Source: CAIJXJ01 sp964445115 (GTDB lineage Bacteria; Pseudomonadota; Gammaproteobacteria; Burkholderiales; Methylophilaceae). Taken from it: a stretch of 64,000 nucleotides of DNA. Position numbers and translations under genes: made by a program. The notes under the pieces are model-generated. The model saw only the letters and a program-made list of their open reading frames with translations. It was not told where the DNA came from and did no database searches. The stretch spans positions 13,228 to 77,227 of the forward strand of contig CAYUJU010000007.1 in assembly GCA_964445115.1 (NCBI GenBank), read 5' to 3'. This document shows positions 53,291 to 60,612 of the stretch, one piece after another (position 1 is the stretch's first letter; each line of letters opens with the position of its first letter).

Positions 53291-54099
53291 TTTGCGCTTG
53301 CCCGTGCCGGCCCCACAGGCTTCCATTCCGTCGCCAACACCTTGGCTCTCGCGATGTCTTCCGGCTTCATGGTTTTGGCAATCTTGTCGCGCGCGATGAT
53401 CGCCCCGTCGTGACTTTGATCCGCAGCCAGCATGTACCACTTGTACGATTCCACAGGGTCCTTGCTCACGCCATCGCCATGTTCGTACAACAGCCCAATC
53501 GCGTATTGCGCCTTGCTATGCCCCTGGTCGGCCGATTTCCTGACCCATTCCACGCCCTGACGAGCATCCTTCTTCAGCCCTCGCCCTTCGAGGTAGCACT
53601 GGCCCAGCACCAGCTGTGATTTGTAATGGCCTTGTTCCGCCGCCTTGCGGTACCAGTTGGCGGCCGAGGTATCGTCCTGCTTCACGCCACGACCGATGGT
53701 AGTAATGCGGCCCATGGCAAACTGGGACAGGATGTGGCCTTTCTCCGCCGCTTTCCTGAACCATTTCCCGGATTCGATATCGTTACGCTCCACCCCCTGC
53801 CCTTGGGCATACATCACCCCCAGGTTGTACTGGGCGTCCAGATGACCCTGGTCGGCTGCACGGCGGTACCACTGGACAGCCTGCACGTAGTCCTGCGGCA
53901 TACCCTGCCCCTCGTCGTACATCATGCCAAGGATGTGCTGCGCTCTGACATCCCCTCGCTCAGCCAGCGGCCTGAATTCTTTCAGGGCGGCGTCATAGCG
54001 GTGGGCCAGCATGGCGGCCTTGCCTTCCTCGAAACCGGCCAAGGCCGGCAACGGCAAGGTGATCCACAACAACATCAAGCTAGAACATACAGATCTCAC
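53287..54099 (-). CDS. Exported Sel1-repeat protein
   Basis: This 270-residue protein has a signal peptide (to about residue 21, ALA-G) and six Sel1-like repeats of about 36 residues (for example ADQGHLDAQYNLGVMYAQGQGV), a TPR-like fold for protein interactions. I chose the GTG at 54099: AGGAG lies 7 bp upstream and the signal peptide begins there; a GTG at 54132 is also possible. It lies between the response regulator gene and the broken moxR, overlapping the latter by 4 bp. It may sense or scaffold periplasmic components for the kinase. Confidence 0.82.
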   Translation of the reverse strand: MRSVCSSLMLLWITLPLPALAGFEEGKAAMLAHRYDAALKEFRPLAERGDVRAQHILGMMYDEGQGMPQDYVQAVQWYRRAADQGHLDAQYNLGVMYAQGQGVERNDIESGKWFRKAAEKGHILSQFAMGRITTIGRGVKQDDTSAANWYRKAAEQGHYKSQLVLGQCYLEGRGLKKDARQGVEWVRKSADQGHSKAQYAIGLLYEHGDGVSKDPVESYKWYMLAADQSHDGAIIARDKIAKTMKPEDIARAKVLATEWKPVGPARASAK

Positions 54100-54133
54100 A
54101 TCGCACTCCTGTTTGCAGTTTTCTGAAAGCACT

Positions 54134-54775
54134 TCAACCTTCGATCACACCATGCCGGATCGCCAACCGCACCAACTCGACCGGGCTGGTCACGCCCAGT
54201 TTCTGCTTGAGCAGCGTCTGATAGTTCGCCACGGTTTTCTGACTAATCTTGAGCATGTCTGCAATTCCTTCGACCGGGTGGCCCTCCGCCAGCAACCTGA
54301 ACACCTCGAACTCGCGCGAGGAAAGCCGGCGGATCGGATCATCCTCGCCGGACAGCGTCTGCAACGCGATGTTCTGCGCCACGACCGGACTGATCCAGAT
54401 CTTGCCAGCCGCAGCATCGCGCGAGGCGCGCACCAGATCATCGGCGATGCCGGACTTCACCACGTAACCACGCGCCCCCGAGGACAAGGCCTGGGTCGCG
54501 AAAGCGGCGGTTTCATGCATGGAAAACACCACGATACGTGCTGCCGGATAGCGCGACAGGATGCGCCGCAGCGACTCCAGCCCCCCCATCCCCGGCATCG
54601 ACATGTCCATGACCACCACATCGGGCAGCTGCTCGCCGTAAAGCTGGTACGCCGACTCGCCGCTGTCCGCCTCGGCCACCACCTCCATGCTGCCGCCCAG
54701 TTCAAACAGTCGACGCAACCCCGAACGGACCACCGCGTGGTCATCCACCAACATGATTCTCAGCGCTCCGCTCAT
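54134..54775 (-). CDS. NarL/FixJ-family response regulator of the PQQ region
   Basis: This 213-residue regulator has a receiver domain with phosphoacceptor Asp57 (VVMDMSMPG) and a LuxR-type helix-turn-helix (LSSREFEVFRLLAEG, then KISQKTVANYQTLLKQKL). It overlaps its kinase gene by 4 bp. Its position beside XoxF genes resembles the MxaY/MxaB-type regulators of methanol dehydrogenase genes. It is the best candidate to bind the GGGA...TCCC palindromes upstream of the XoxF-like and accessory genes; this link is inference. Confidence 0.9.
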   Translation of the reverse strand: MSGALRIMLVDDHAVVRSGLRRLFELGGSMEVVAEADSGESAYQLYGEQLPDVVVMDMSMPGMGGLESLRRILSRYPAARIVVFSMHETAAFATQALSSGARGYVVKSGIADDLVRASRDAAAGKIWISPVVAQNIALQTLSGEDDPIRRLSSREFEVFRLLAEGHPVEGIADMLKISQKTVANYQTLLKQKLGVTSPVELVRLAIRHGVIEG

Positions 54776-56130
54776 CGTGCCTCCTCGCCAGCACAGGGGA
54801 TTTCCATCGTCAGCATCGTTCCCTCGCCTAATGCCGTTTTCAAATCGAACTTACCCCGCAACCCCTGGACGCGCTCGCGTATGCCGGCCAGGCCATAACC
54901 TTCCGTGATTTCGGCCAGATCGAACCCACGCCCGTCATCCTCGACCTGCAGCACCAATCGATCCGCCCTTCTGGAAAGATTCAGCGTCACGCGTCTCGCA
55001 TGGGAATGACGGGAAATATTGGTCAGGCATTCCTGCACGATGCGATAAGCTGCAATCGCCGTAGTCTCATCGATCGCCCCGAGATCGTCAGGAATACGCA
55101 CACTGGTCGAAATAGCCCGATTCCGTTGCCGCCAGGTGTACACCAGATCCTGCAGTGCCGGCGCCAGCCCGAGTTCGTCCAGCAATCCCGGGCGCAGGCG
55201 CTGCAACAGGTGGTGCACCATGTCCATCAGTTGCTGGGTAATATCGGCGATCGCCTCTGCGCTGACACGCGCATCCGAGATTTTTCTGGACTTGATGATG
55301 GCCATGGCATCGATGTTGATCGCAGTCAGGTATTGGCCGATCTCGTCATGCAGGTCACGCGCCAGATTCTTGCGCTCGTCCTCCTGCAACCGGATAATCT
55401 GCTGGGTCAGGCGATGATTGCTCTGCACGCTCAGCTGCAGGGTAGACGCCATGGTATTGAACTTGAGGCCGATACCCGCCAATTCAGGCAGCTTGAACAA
55501 TGGCAGACGCGCATCCAGGTTGCCCTGTTCGATCTCGGTCAATGCCGCCTGCACCCGATCGACCGGGCGCAAGGCACGACCGACCGCCCAGTAGACCATG
55601 CCGTTCACCACCAGAAAAAAGACCCCGACCAATCCCATCAATCCCACCGTGTCGTCCCAAATTTCGGCGATTTCATACGTCGGGTCAGGCGTCACCACCA
55701 TCTCTCCGATGACGCGCCCGTGCATGAACACCCGCCGCCGTGTTTCGTGCATCGCGGGGGAAGCAATATCCATTGCCCGCAGGAACCATGCCGGCACCTG
55801 CTCTTGCTCGCCCCCCCTCTCCAGAGATCTGTTGCTGTCACGCAACCGCCCCCTGAAGTCATAAAACTCGATGCGCAAATGCCGGATATTCTCCAGGCTT
55901 TGCAACCTGAACATCGAGGCCCTGGAAGCGTCCGCACCGTTGAGCCAGGCGTAATCTGACGTGTAGTGCAGAATCTCCGTATCCAGCAGGTGCAGCGCTA
56001 GCGACGCCGTGGATTCCAACTCGGCACGGACATCCTCCCGCGCGTTTCTGATCATGAGGATCGCGCCCACACACATCACCAGCAGCAGCAATCCCGTAAT
56101 CAGTAAATTTAGTCTTAGCCTGAGGCTCAT
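54772..56130 (-). CDS. Sensor histidine kinase of the PQQ region (HisKA_3)
   Basis: This 452-residue membrane kinase has a first helix (8-28), a periplasmic sensor of about 130 residues, a second helix (162-184), HAMP (185-240), the dimerisation domain with phosphoacceptor His261 (ARDLHDEIGQ), and an ATPase domain with DDGRGFDL. The sensor domain faces the compartment where the PQQ enzymes work. I chose the ATG at 56130; starts at 56172 or 56175 would add about 15 residues. It is co-transcribed with the regulator, Sel1 and moxR-remnant genes. Confidence 0.88.
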   Translation of the reverse strand: MSLRLRLNLLITGLLLLVMCVGAILMIRNAREDVRAELESTASLALHLLDTEILHYTSDYAWLNGADASRASMFRLQSLENIRHLRIEFYDFRGRLRDSNRSLERGGEQEQVPAWFLRAMDIASPAMHETRRRVFMHGRVIGEMVVTPDPTYEIAEIWDDTVGLMGLVGVFFLVVNGMVYWAVGRALRPVDRVQAALTEIEQGNLDARLPLFKLPELAGIGLKFNTMASTLQLSVQSNHRLTQQIIRLQEDERKNLARDLHDEIGQYLTAINIDAMAIIKSRKISDARVSAEAIADITQQLMDMVHHLLQRLRPGLLDELGLAPALQDLVYTWRQRNRAISTSVRIPDDLGAIDETTAIAAYRIVQECLTNISRHSHARRVTLNLSRRADRLVLQVEDDGRGFDLAEITEGYGLAGIRERVQGLRGKFDLKTALGEGTMLTMEIPCAGEEAR

Positions 56131-56185
56131 GCGTTGCCCCGCTTGCGAAATCGTGAATTTTATAGAGTTCATCATGCTCGAAAAT

Positions 56186-56198
56186 GGGAGAAACTCCC
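56186..56198. promoter_or_regulatory. Palindrome upstream of the sensor kinase gene
   Basis: GGGAGAAACTCCC has five-base arms, is followed by GAC, and matches the operators upstream of the XoxF-like and SoxYZ-like genes. It lies 56 bp before the chosen kinase start. No -10 hexamer stands at the 54-bp distance seen elsewhere, so it may act differently, for example in autoregulation. Confidence 0.45.
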
Positions 56199-56319
56199 GA
56201 CTTGATATAGAAGTCAACTCGCCCGAAAAGCGGCGAATTCCAGGAAACCTTCTTCGCCAGCACGATTCATGCCGTGTCAAAACACGGTATTTAGCGCCCT
56301 CACCCCTTCAGGAAGTAAA

Positions 56320-56363
56320 AATAATGGTCCATAGCAGCCATGTGGCTGCTATGGACCATTATT
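56320..56363. repeat. Perfect 20-bp hairpin between the kinase and PepSY genes
   Basis: Arms AATAATGGTCCATAGCAGCC (56320-56339) and its exact complement (56344-56363) enclose a 4-nt loop. T-rich bases follow on both strands (CTTTTAAA on plus; TTTACTT after the AT end on minus). It stands between divergent genes, where no transcript should need ending. It may be an attenuator of the PepSY leader, a small-RNA terminator or a mobile palindrome. The rest of 56131-56469 holds AT-rich promoter-like sequence. Confidence 0.75.
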
Positions 56364-56469
56364 CTTTTAAATCAGAGAGATAATTGCGTTTTTTGATCAG
56401 AAGTGCTAGGATAAAAATGTCTAGATATTGTTTTTGGACAACATAAAATAGAGATAAGGAGAGTACGCC

Positions 56470-56979
56470 ATGAATAAAAAACTAATCGCACTGCTGATCG
56501 CTTCTGCCTTCTTCACACCGAGCGCCTTTGCTGCCGACAAGCACACCGGCAAGATGGAAAGCTGCATGAAGGCCGCGCTGGCAAAGCACCCGGGTGGTGT
56601 CATTTCGTTGGAAGCTGAAATCGAAGACGGCAAGCCCACTTACGAATTCGACATCAAGGGCACCGACGGCAAGGAATGGGAAGTCGAGTGCGCCGCCAAG
56701 ACCGGCAAGCTGATTGAAGAAGAGGAAGAAGTTGACGCCAAGGATCCGCGCTTTGCCTCCAAGGCCAAGGTCAGCTTCGACGACGCCAAGAAGACCGCAC
56801 TCGCCGCCTATCCGGGCGAAGTGGTCGAGAGCGAGACCGCGATCGAATCCAACGGCGACATCTCCTACGAGTTCGACATCAAGACCAAGGACGGCAAGGA
56901 AATCGAAGTGGAAGTCGACGCTGTCAGCGGCAAGATCATCGAAACCGAAGAAGAAACCTACCAGATCGGTATCGATTAA
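56470..56979 (+). CDS. Exported double-PepSY protein, lanpepsy-like
   Basis: This 169-residue protein has a signal peptide (cleavage near AFA-A, residue 21) and two PepSY domains (about 28-85 and 100-165), each with the pattern PxYEFDIKxxDGKExEVEVDAxxGKIIExEEE. The mature part is extremely acidic and has two cysteines (32 and 74). Lanpepsy, a double-PepSY periplasmic protein of Methylobacillus flagellatus, was reported to bind lanthanides; size, plan and context beside lanthanide-type XoxF genes agree. AAGGAGA precedes the ATG. A strong terminator follows, so it is monocistronic. Lanthanide binding itself is inferred. Confidence 0.82.
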   Translation: MNKKLIALLIASAFFTPSAFAADKHTGKMESCMKAALAKHPGGVISLEAEIEDGKPTYEFDIKGTDGKEWEVECAAKTGKLIEEEEEVDAKDPRFASKAKVSFDDAKKTALAAYPGEVVESETAIESNGDISYEFDIKTKDGKEIEVEVDAVSGKIIETEEETYQIGID

Positions 56980-57003
56980 GCGTGACGAAAGTTTCGCTGC
57001 ATC

Positions 57004-57034
57004 AAAAACGGCACCCGCGGGTGCCGTTTTTTTG
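57004..57034 (+). terminator. Rho-independent terminator of the PepSY gene
   Basis: Arms AAACGGCACCC and GGGTGCCGTTT enclose a 2-nt loop and are followed by a run of T. It lies 25 bp past the stop. The gap from here to 57197 holds only the 3' flank of ugd and no gene. Confidence 0.92.
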
Positions 57035-57197
57035 TGTTAGGCATTGGATGATGCCATTCGCTCATGCGGTTTCCGTCACTCACACCGGCAAACGCCGGCA
57101 TTCAGCAGAGACACTAGCGAGCAAAACGCGCAGTGTTTGACAGAGACCGTCTTCCTCTGGAAGACGGTACCGCCAGCCATCCGCTCGACAGTAGGGC

Positions 57198-58364
57198 TTA
57201 GTCGCTCCCGAACAAATCTCGTGTATACACCTTGGCTTCAACGTCGGCGAGTTCCCTGGCCATGCGGTTGGACACAATCACGTCGGACAGTTTCTTGAAC
57301 TCGTCCAGATCGGTGATGACGCGGGAATGAAAGAATTCCTTCTCTTTCAATTCCGGCTCGTACAGCACCACTTCAATCCCCTTGGCCTTGATACGCTTCA
57401 TCACGCCCTGGATGCTGGAGGCACGGAAGTTGTCGGAGCCACTCTTCATGATCAGACGATACACCCCCACCACCTTGGGTTTGCGCTGGAGGATGCTGTC
57501 GGCGATGAAGTCCTTGCGGGTGCTGTTGGACTGTACGATGGCGTTGATCAGGTTTTGCGGCACGTCCTGATAGTTGGCGAGCAACTGCTTGGTGTCCTTG
57601 GGCAGGCAGTAGCCGCCGTAGCCGAACGAGGGGTTGTTGTAGTGGCTGCCGATGCGGGGGTCGAGCCCTACTCCTTCGATGATCTGGCGCGTATCGAGGC
57701 CGTGGGTGGCGGCGTAGGAGTCGAGCTCGTTGAAGTAGGCCACGCGCATGGCGAGGTAGGTGTTGGCGAAGAGCTTGATCGCTTCAGCTTCGGAGCTGTC
57801 CGTGACCAGCACCGGGATATCCTGCTTGAGCGCACCTTCCTGCAGCAATTTGGCGAAGGTACGGGCGCGGTCGGAGATCTCACCAACCACGATGCGGGAG
57901 GGGTAGAGGTTGTCGTAGAGAGCCTTGCCTTCGCGCAGGAATTCGGGGGAGAAGATCAGGTTGTCGCATTTCAGCTCGGCGCGCACCTTGGCGGTGTAGC
58001 CGACAGGCACGGTGGACTTGATGACCATGACCGCCTGCGGATTGATAGCCATGACATCCTTGATCACGGCTTCGACCGAGCGGGTGTTGAAGTAATTGGT
58101 CTCGGGGTCGTAGTCGGTCGGGGTGGCGATGATGACGAACGCGGCACCGGTATAGGCGTCGGCTTTGTCCAGCGTGGCACGGAAGTTCAGCGTCTTGTGC
58201 TGCAGGTAGTCCTCAATCTCGGCGTCGGCGATCGGCGACACCTTGCGGTTCAGCATCTCAACCTTCTCCGGCACGATATCCAGCGCCACCACTTCGTTCT
58301 TCTGCGCCAGCAGCACCGCCATCGAAAGGCCTACGTAGCCGGTTCCGGCAATCGCGATTTTCAT
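57198..58364 (-). CDS. ugd: UDP-glucose 6-dehydrogenase
   Basis: This 388-residue enzyme oxidises UDP-glucose to UDP-glucuronate with two NAD. The N-terminal Rossmann motif GTGYVGLS is followed by the family blocks IATPTDYDPETNYFNT, FSPEFLREGKALYDN and GYGGYCLPKDTKQL, the last carrying the catalytic cysteine. Length matches the short enterobacterial-type enzyme. The ATG at 58364 is chosen; the frame is open two codons further. It supplies nucleotide sugars for surface glycans, but it is far from the glycan operons and stands alone. Confidence 0.95.
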   Translation of the reverse strand: MKIAIAGTGYVGLSMAVLLAQKNEVVALDIVPEKVEMLNRKVSPIADAEIEDYLQHKTLNFRATLDKADAYTGAAFVIIATPTDYDPETNYFNTRSVEAVIKDVMAINPQAVMVIKSTVPVGYTAKVRAELKCDNLIFSPEFLREGKALYDNLYPSRIVVGEISDRARTFAKLLQEGALKQDIPVLVTDSSEAEAIKLFANTYLAMRVAYFNELDSYAATHGLDTRQIIEGVGLDPRIGSHYNNPSFGYGGYCLPKDTKQLLANYQDVPQNLINAIVQSNSTRKDFIADSILQRKPKVVGVYRLIMKSGSDNFRASSIQGVMKRIKAKGIEVVLYEPELKEKEFFHSRVITDLDEFKKLSDVIVSNRMARELADVEAKVYTRDLFGSD

Positions 58365-58446
58365 GGGCAATATCCTGTTTTCGAAGGCCGTTATTTTGCC
58401 ACGAAACCGGATGCCTTGCCCGAGGGCGTCATCACGCGAAAATGGC

Positions 58447-58478
58447 TGTCAACAACCACGTTGAACTGGTTGATGGCA
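58447..58478. repeat. Imperfect inverted repeat with AACAACCA arms
   Basis: Arms TGTCAACAACCA and TGGTTGATGGCA pair over 10 of 12 positions around an 8-nt loop. The 328-bp gap 58365-58692 lies between divergent ugd and the YVTN propeller gene and should hold both promoters. The repeat resembles those at 7739, 8732, 35539 and 36406. I see no gene in the gap. Confidence 0.5.
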
Positions 58479-58692
58479 ACCAATTAGCCCTGTCTGGCCG
58501 ATGCCATCAGTCGCCATCGTGGCTGGCAGATATTGCATGGCCCGAGCCCCAGGCCGATTTGGTGCGGTTCTGTGCTAACCTTTGAACAATTTTTCGCACT
58601 GCGGGTCGAATTGGCATCGCAATTGCGTGTTTTACCGGATACGGCCATGACCGTAGTTCAAGAACAAGTCAAACCTTATGGAGAAATGCTGC

Positions 58693-59748
58693 ATGAAACT
58701 GAACCGTATCAAACTGGGCGTCGCCGCCCTGCTGGGGCTGTCTGTCATGACCAATGCGGTCGCCGAGGACAAGGGCTTGGCTTATGTCTCGAACCAGGAT
58801 GGCGCGGTCAGCATCATCGACCTAGCCACCATGGAAACCAAGGGTAACCTCGACCTCGGCGCCAAGGGCCCGCGCGGCCTCGGCATCACCGCCGATGGCA
58901 AGTTGCTGGTGACCGCCAACAAGGACGACGGTAACGTTTCCATCGTGGAACTGGGCAGCAATACCGTGAAGCACGTCGTCATCGGCAAAAACCCGGAATT
59001 CGTGCGCGTCCTGGGCGACAAGGCCTATGTCACCTATGAACCGAGCGCCAAGTCCGGCCCGCCGCCCAAGCCGGGCAGCAAGGAAGCCGAAGAGGATGAT
59101 GACGACGACAAGATCCCCGGCCGCATCGCCATCGTCGACCTGAAGCAGGCCAAGGTCATCAAGGAGATTATCGGCAAACCGGAAACCGAAGGCCTGGAGT
59201 TCTCCAAGGACGGCAAGAAGATGATCGTGACCAACGAGTCCGACAACTCCATCACCGTGCACGACATCAAGACCGGCAAGGTGTTGAAGAATGTGATGGT
59301 GCACAAGTATGGCGACCGTCCGCGTGGCATCAAGGTTTCCCCTGATGGCAAGCAATACGTGGCCACGCTGGAATACGGCGACAAGATACTGGTGCTGGAC
59401 AGCAAGTTCAAGGTCGTGAAGGAAGTGCCGACGGGCAAGACTCCGTATGGCGTCTCCTACGATAACGCCGGCAAGTACGTCTATGTTGCCGCCAACAAGG
59501 ACAAGCTGCTGCAGGTGTTCGATGCCAAGACCTTCGACAAGGTCAAGGACATCCCCACCGGCGACCGTTGCTGGCACTTCAGCTTTACCCCGGACGACAA
59601 GCAGTTGCTGCTCGCCTGTGGTAAATCCAACGAAGTGCTGGTAATCGACACGGAAAAGCACGAAGTCACCAAGCGCATTGCCGACAAGGAAATGCCCTGG
59701 GGGATCGTGACCTATCCGAAGTCCATGGGCAGTATCGACCGTCCCTGA
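58693..59748 (+). CDS. YVTN beta-propeller protein 3 with acidic loop
   Basis: This 351-residue protein has a signal peptide (cleavage near VAEDK, residue 24) and about seven YVTN blades (YVSNQDGAVSIIDLA, VTNESDNSITVHDIK). An insertion at residues 118-142 combines a Pro-rich stretch with the strongly acidic EAEEDDDDDK, which breaks the blade pattern and could bind a metal. The ATG at 58693 has GGAGA 8 bp upstream; the earlier ATG at 58678 lacks a signal-peptide-like start. It is monocistronic and ends at a terminator. A link to PQQ metabolism is likely only by family. Confidence 0.82.
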   Translation: MKLNRIKLGVAALLGLSVMTNAVAEDKGLAYVSNQDGAVSIIDLATMETKGNLDLGAKGPRGLGITADGKLLVTANKDDGNVSIVELGSNTVKHVVIGKNPEFVRVLGDKAYVTYEPSAKSGPPPKPGSKEAEEDDDDDKIPGRIAIVDLKQAKVIKEIIGKPETEGLEFSKDGKKMIVTNESDNSITVHDIKTGKVLKNVMVHKYGDRPRGIKVSPDGKQYVATLEYGDKILVLDSKFKVVKEVPTGKTPYGVSYDNAGKYVYVAANKDKLLQVFDAKTFDKVKDIPTGDRCWHFSFTPDDKQLLLACGKSNEVLVIDTEKHEVTKRIADKEMPWGIVTYPKSMGSIDRP

Positions 59749-59763
59749 TCAGGTCCATGCTCT

Positions 59764-59796
59764 AAAAAAAACGGCGCCGATGGCGCCGTTTTTTTA
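59764..59796. terminator. Bidirectional terminator between the YVTN gene and thyA
   Basis: Arms AAAACGGCGCC and GGCGCCGTTTT with a 3-nt loop have long A and T runs on the two sides, so it works in both directions. It serves the convergent propeller gene and thyA; the thyA stop codon lies at its edge. Confidence 0.9.
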
Positions 59797-60588
59797 CACC
59801 GCGACTGGCGCCTTGATCGCCGGATGCGGGTCATAGTTTTCCAGCGTGAAATCCTCGAACCTGAAGCCGAAGATATCCTTAACCTCCGGGTTGATGCGCA
59901 TGGTCGGCAAGTGGCGTGGTTCGCGCGATAACTGCTCGCGGGTCTGCTCCAGGTGGTTGAGGTAAATATGTGCGTCACCCAGCGTGTGCACAAAATCACC
60001 GGCCTTCAGGCCACACACTTGCGCCACCATCATGGTCAGCAAGGCGTAGGACGCGATATTGAACGGCACGCCCAGGAAGATATCGGCGCTGCGCTGGTAC
60101 AGCTGGCAGGAAAGCTTGCCGTCAGCGACATAAAATTGGAAGAACGCATGACACGGCGGCAGCTTCATCTGGTCCACGTCCGCCACGTTCCAGGCAGACA
60201 CGATCAGGCGTCGTGAATCCGGATTCTTCTTGATCGCCTCGACCACTTGCGCAATCTGGTCGATATGCGTGCCGTCAGGCTTAGGCCAGTTTCGCCACTG
60301 GTAGCCATACACCGGACCGAGGTTGCCGTTGGCATCCGCCCATTCGTCCCAGATACTGACGCCGTTGTCCTTCAGGTACTTGATATTGGTACTGCCCTGC
60401 AGGAACCACAGCAATTCATGGATGATGGATTTGAGGTGGACCTTCTTGGTCGTGAGCAGTGGAAAGCCCTCTTCCAAGTTGAAGCGCATCTGGTAACCAA
60501 ACACCGAATAGGTGCCAGTCCCCGTGCGGTCTTCCTTCTTATGGCCGTGTTCGGTGACATGGCGCATCAGATCCAGGTACTGTTTCAT
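59794..60588 (-). CDS. thyA: Thymidylate synthase
   Basis: This 264-residue enzyme converts dUMP to dTMP with methylenetetrahydrofolate. Its length equals that of the E. coli enzyme. Family blocks are visible: the DRTGTGTYSVFG start region, the catalytic cysteine in MKLPPCHAFFQFYV (near residue 146), and QLYQRSADIFLGVPFNIASYALL. It lies 24 bp downstream of thrC in the same orientation and could be co-transcribed. Confidence 0.98.
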   Translation of the reverse strand: MKQYLDLMRHVTEHGHKKEDRTGTGTYSVFGYQMRFNLEEGFPLLTTKKVHLKSIIHELLWFLQGSTNIKYLKDNGVSIWDEWADANGNLGPVYGYQWRNWPKPDGTHIDQIAQVVEAIKKNPDSRRLIVSAWNVADVDQMKLPPCHAFFQFYVADGKLSCQLYQRSADIFLGVPFNIASYALLTMMVAQVCGLKAGDFVHTLGDAHIYLNHLEQTREQLSREPRHLPTMRINPEVKDIFGFRFEDFTLENYDPHPAIKAPVAV

Positions 60589-60612
60589 GCCGTCCCCTGC
60601 AGATGGTCAGAC

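Noticed and set aside
52877..53413. Plus-strand frame opposite the moxR remnant and Sel1 gene
   Set aside because: It shows no family features and is antisense to clearly homologous coding sequence on the minus strand.
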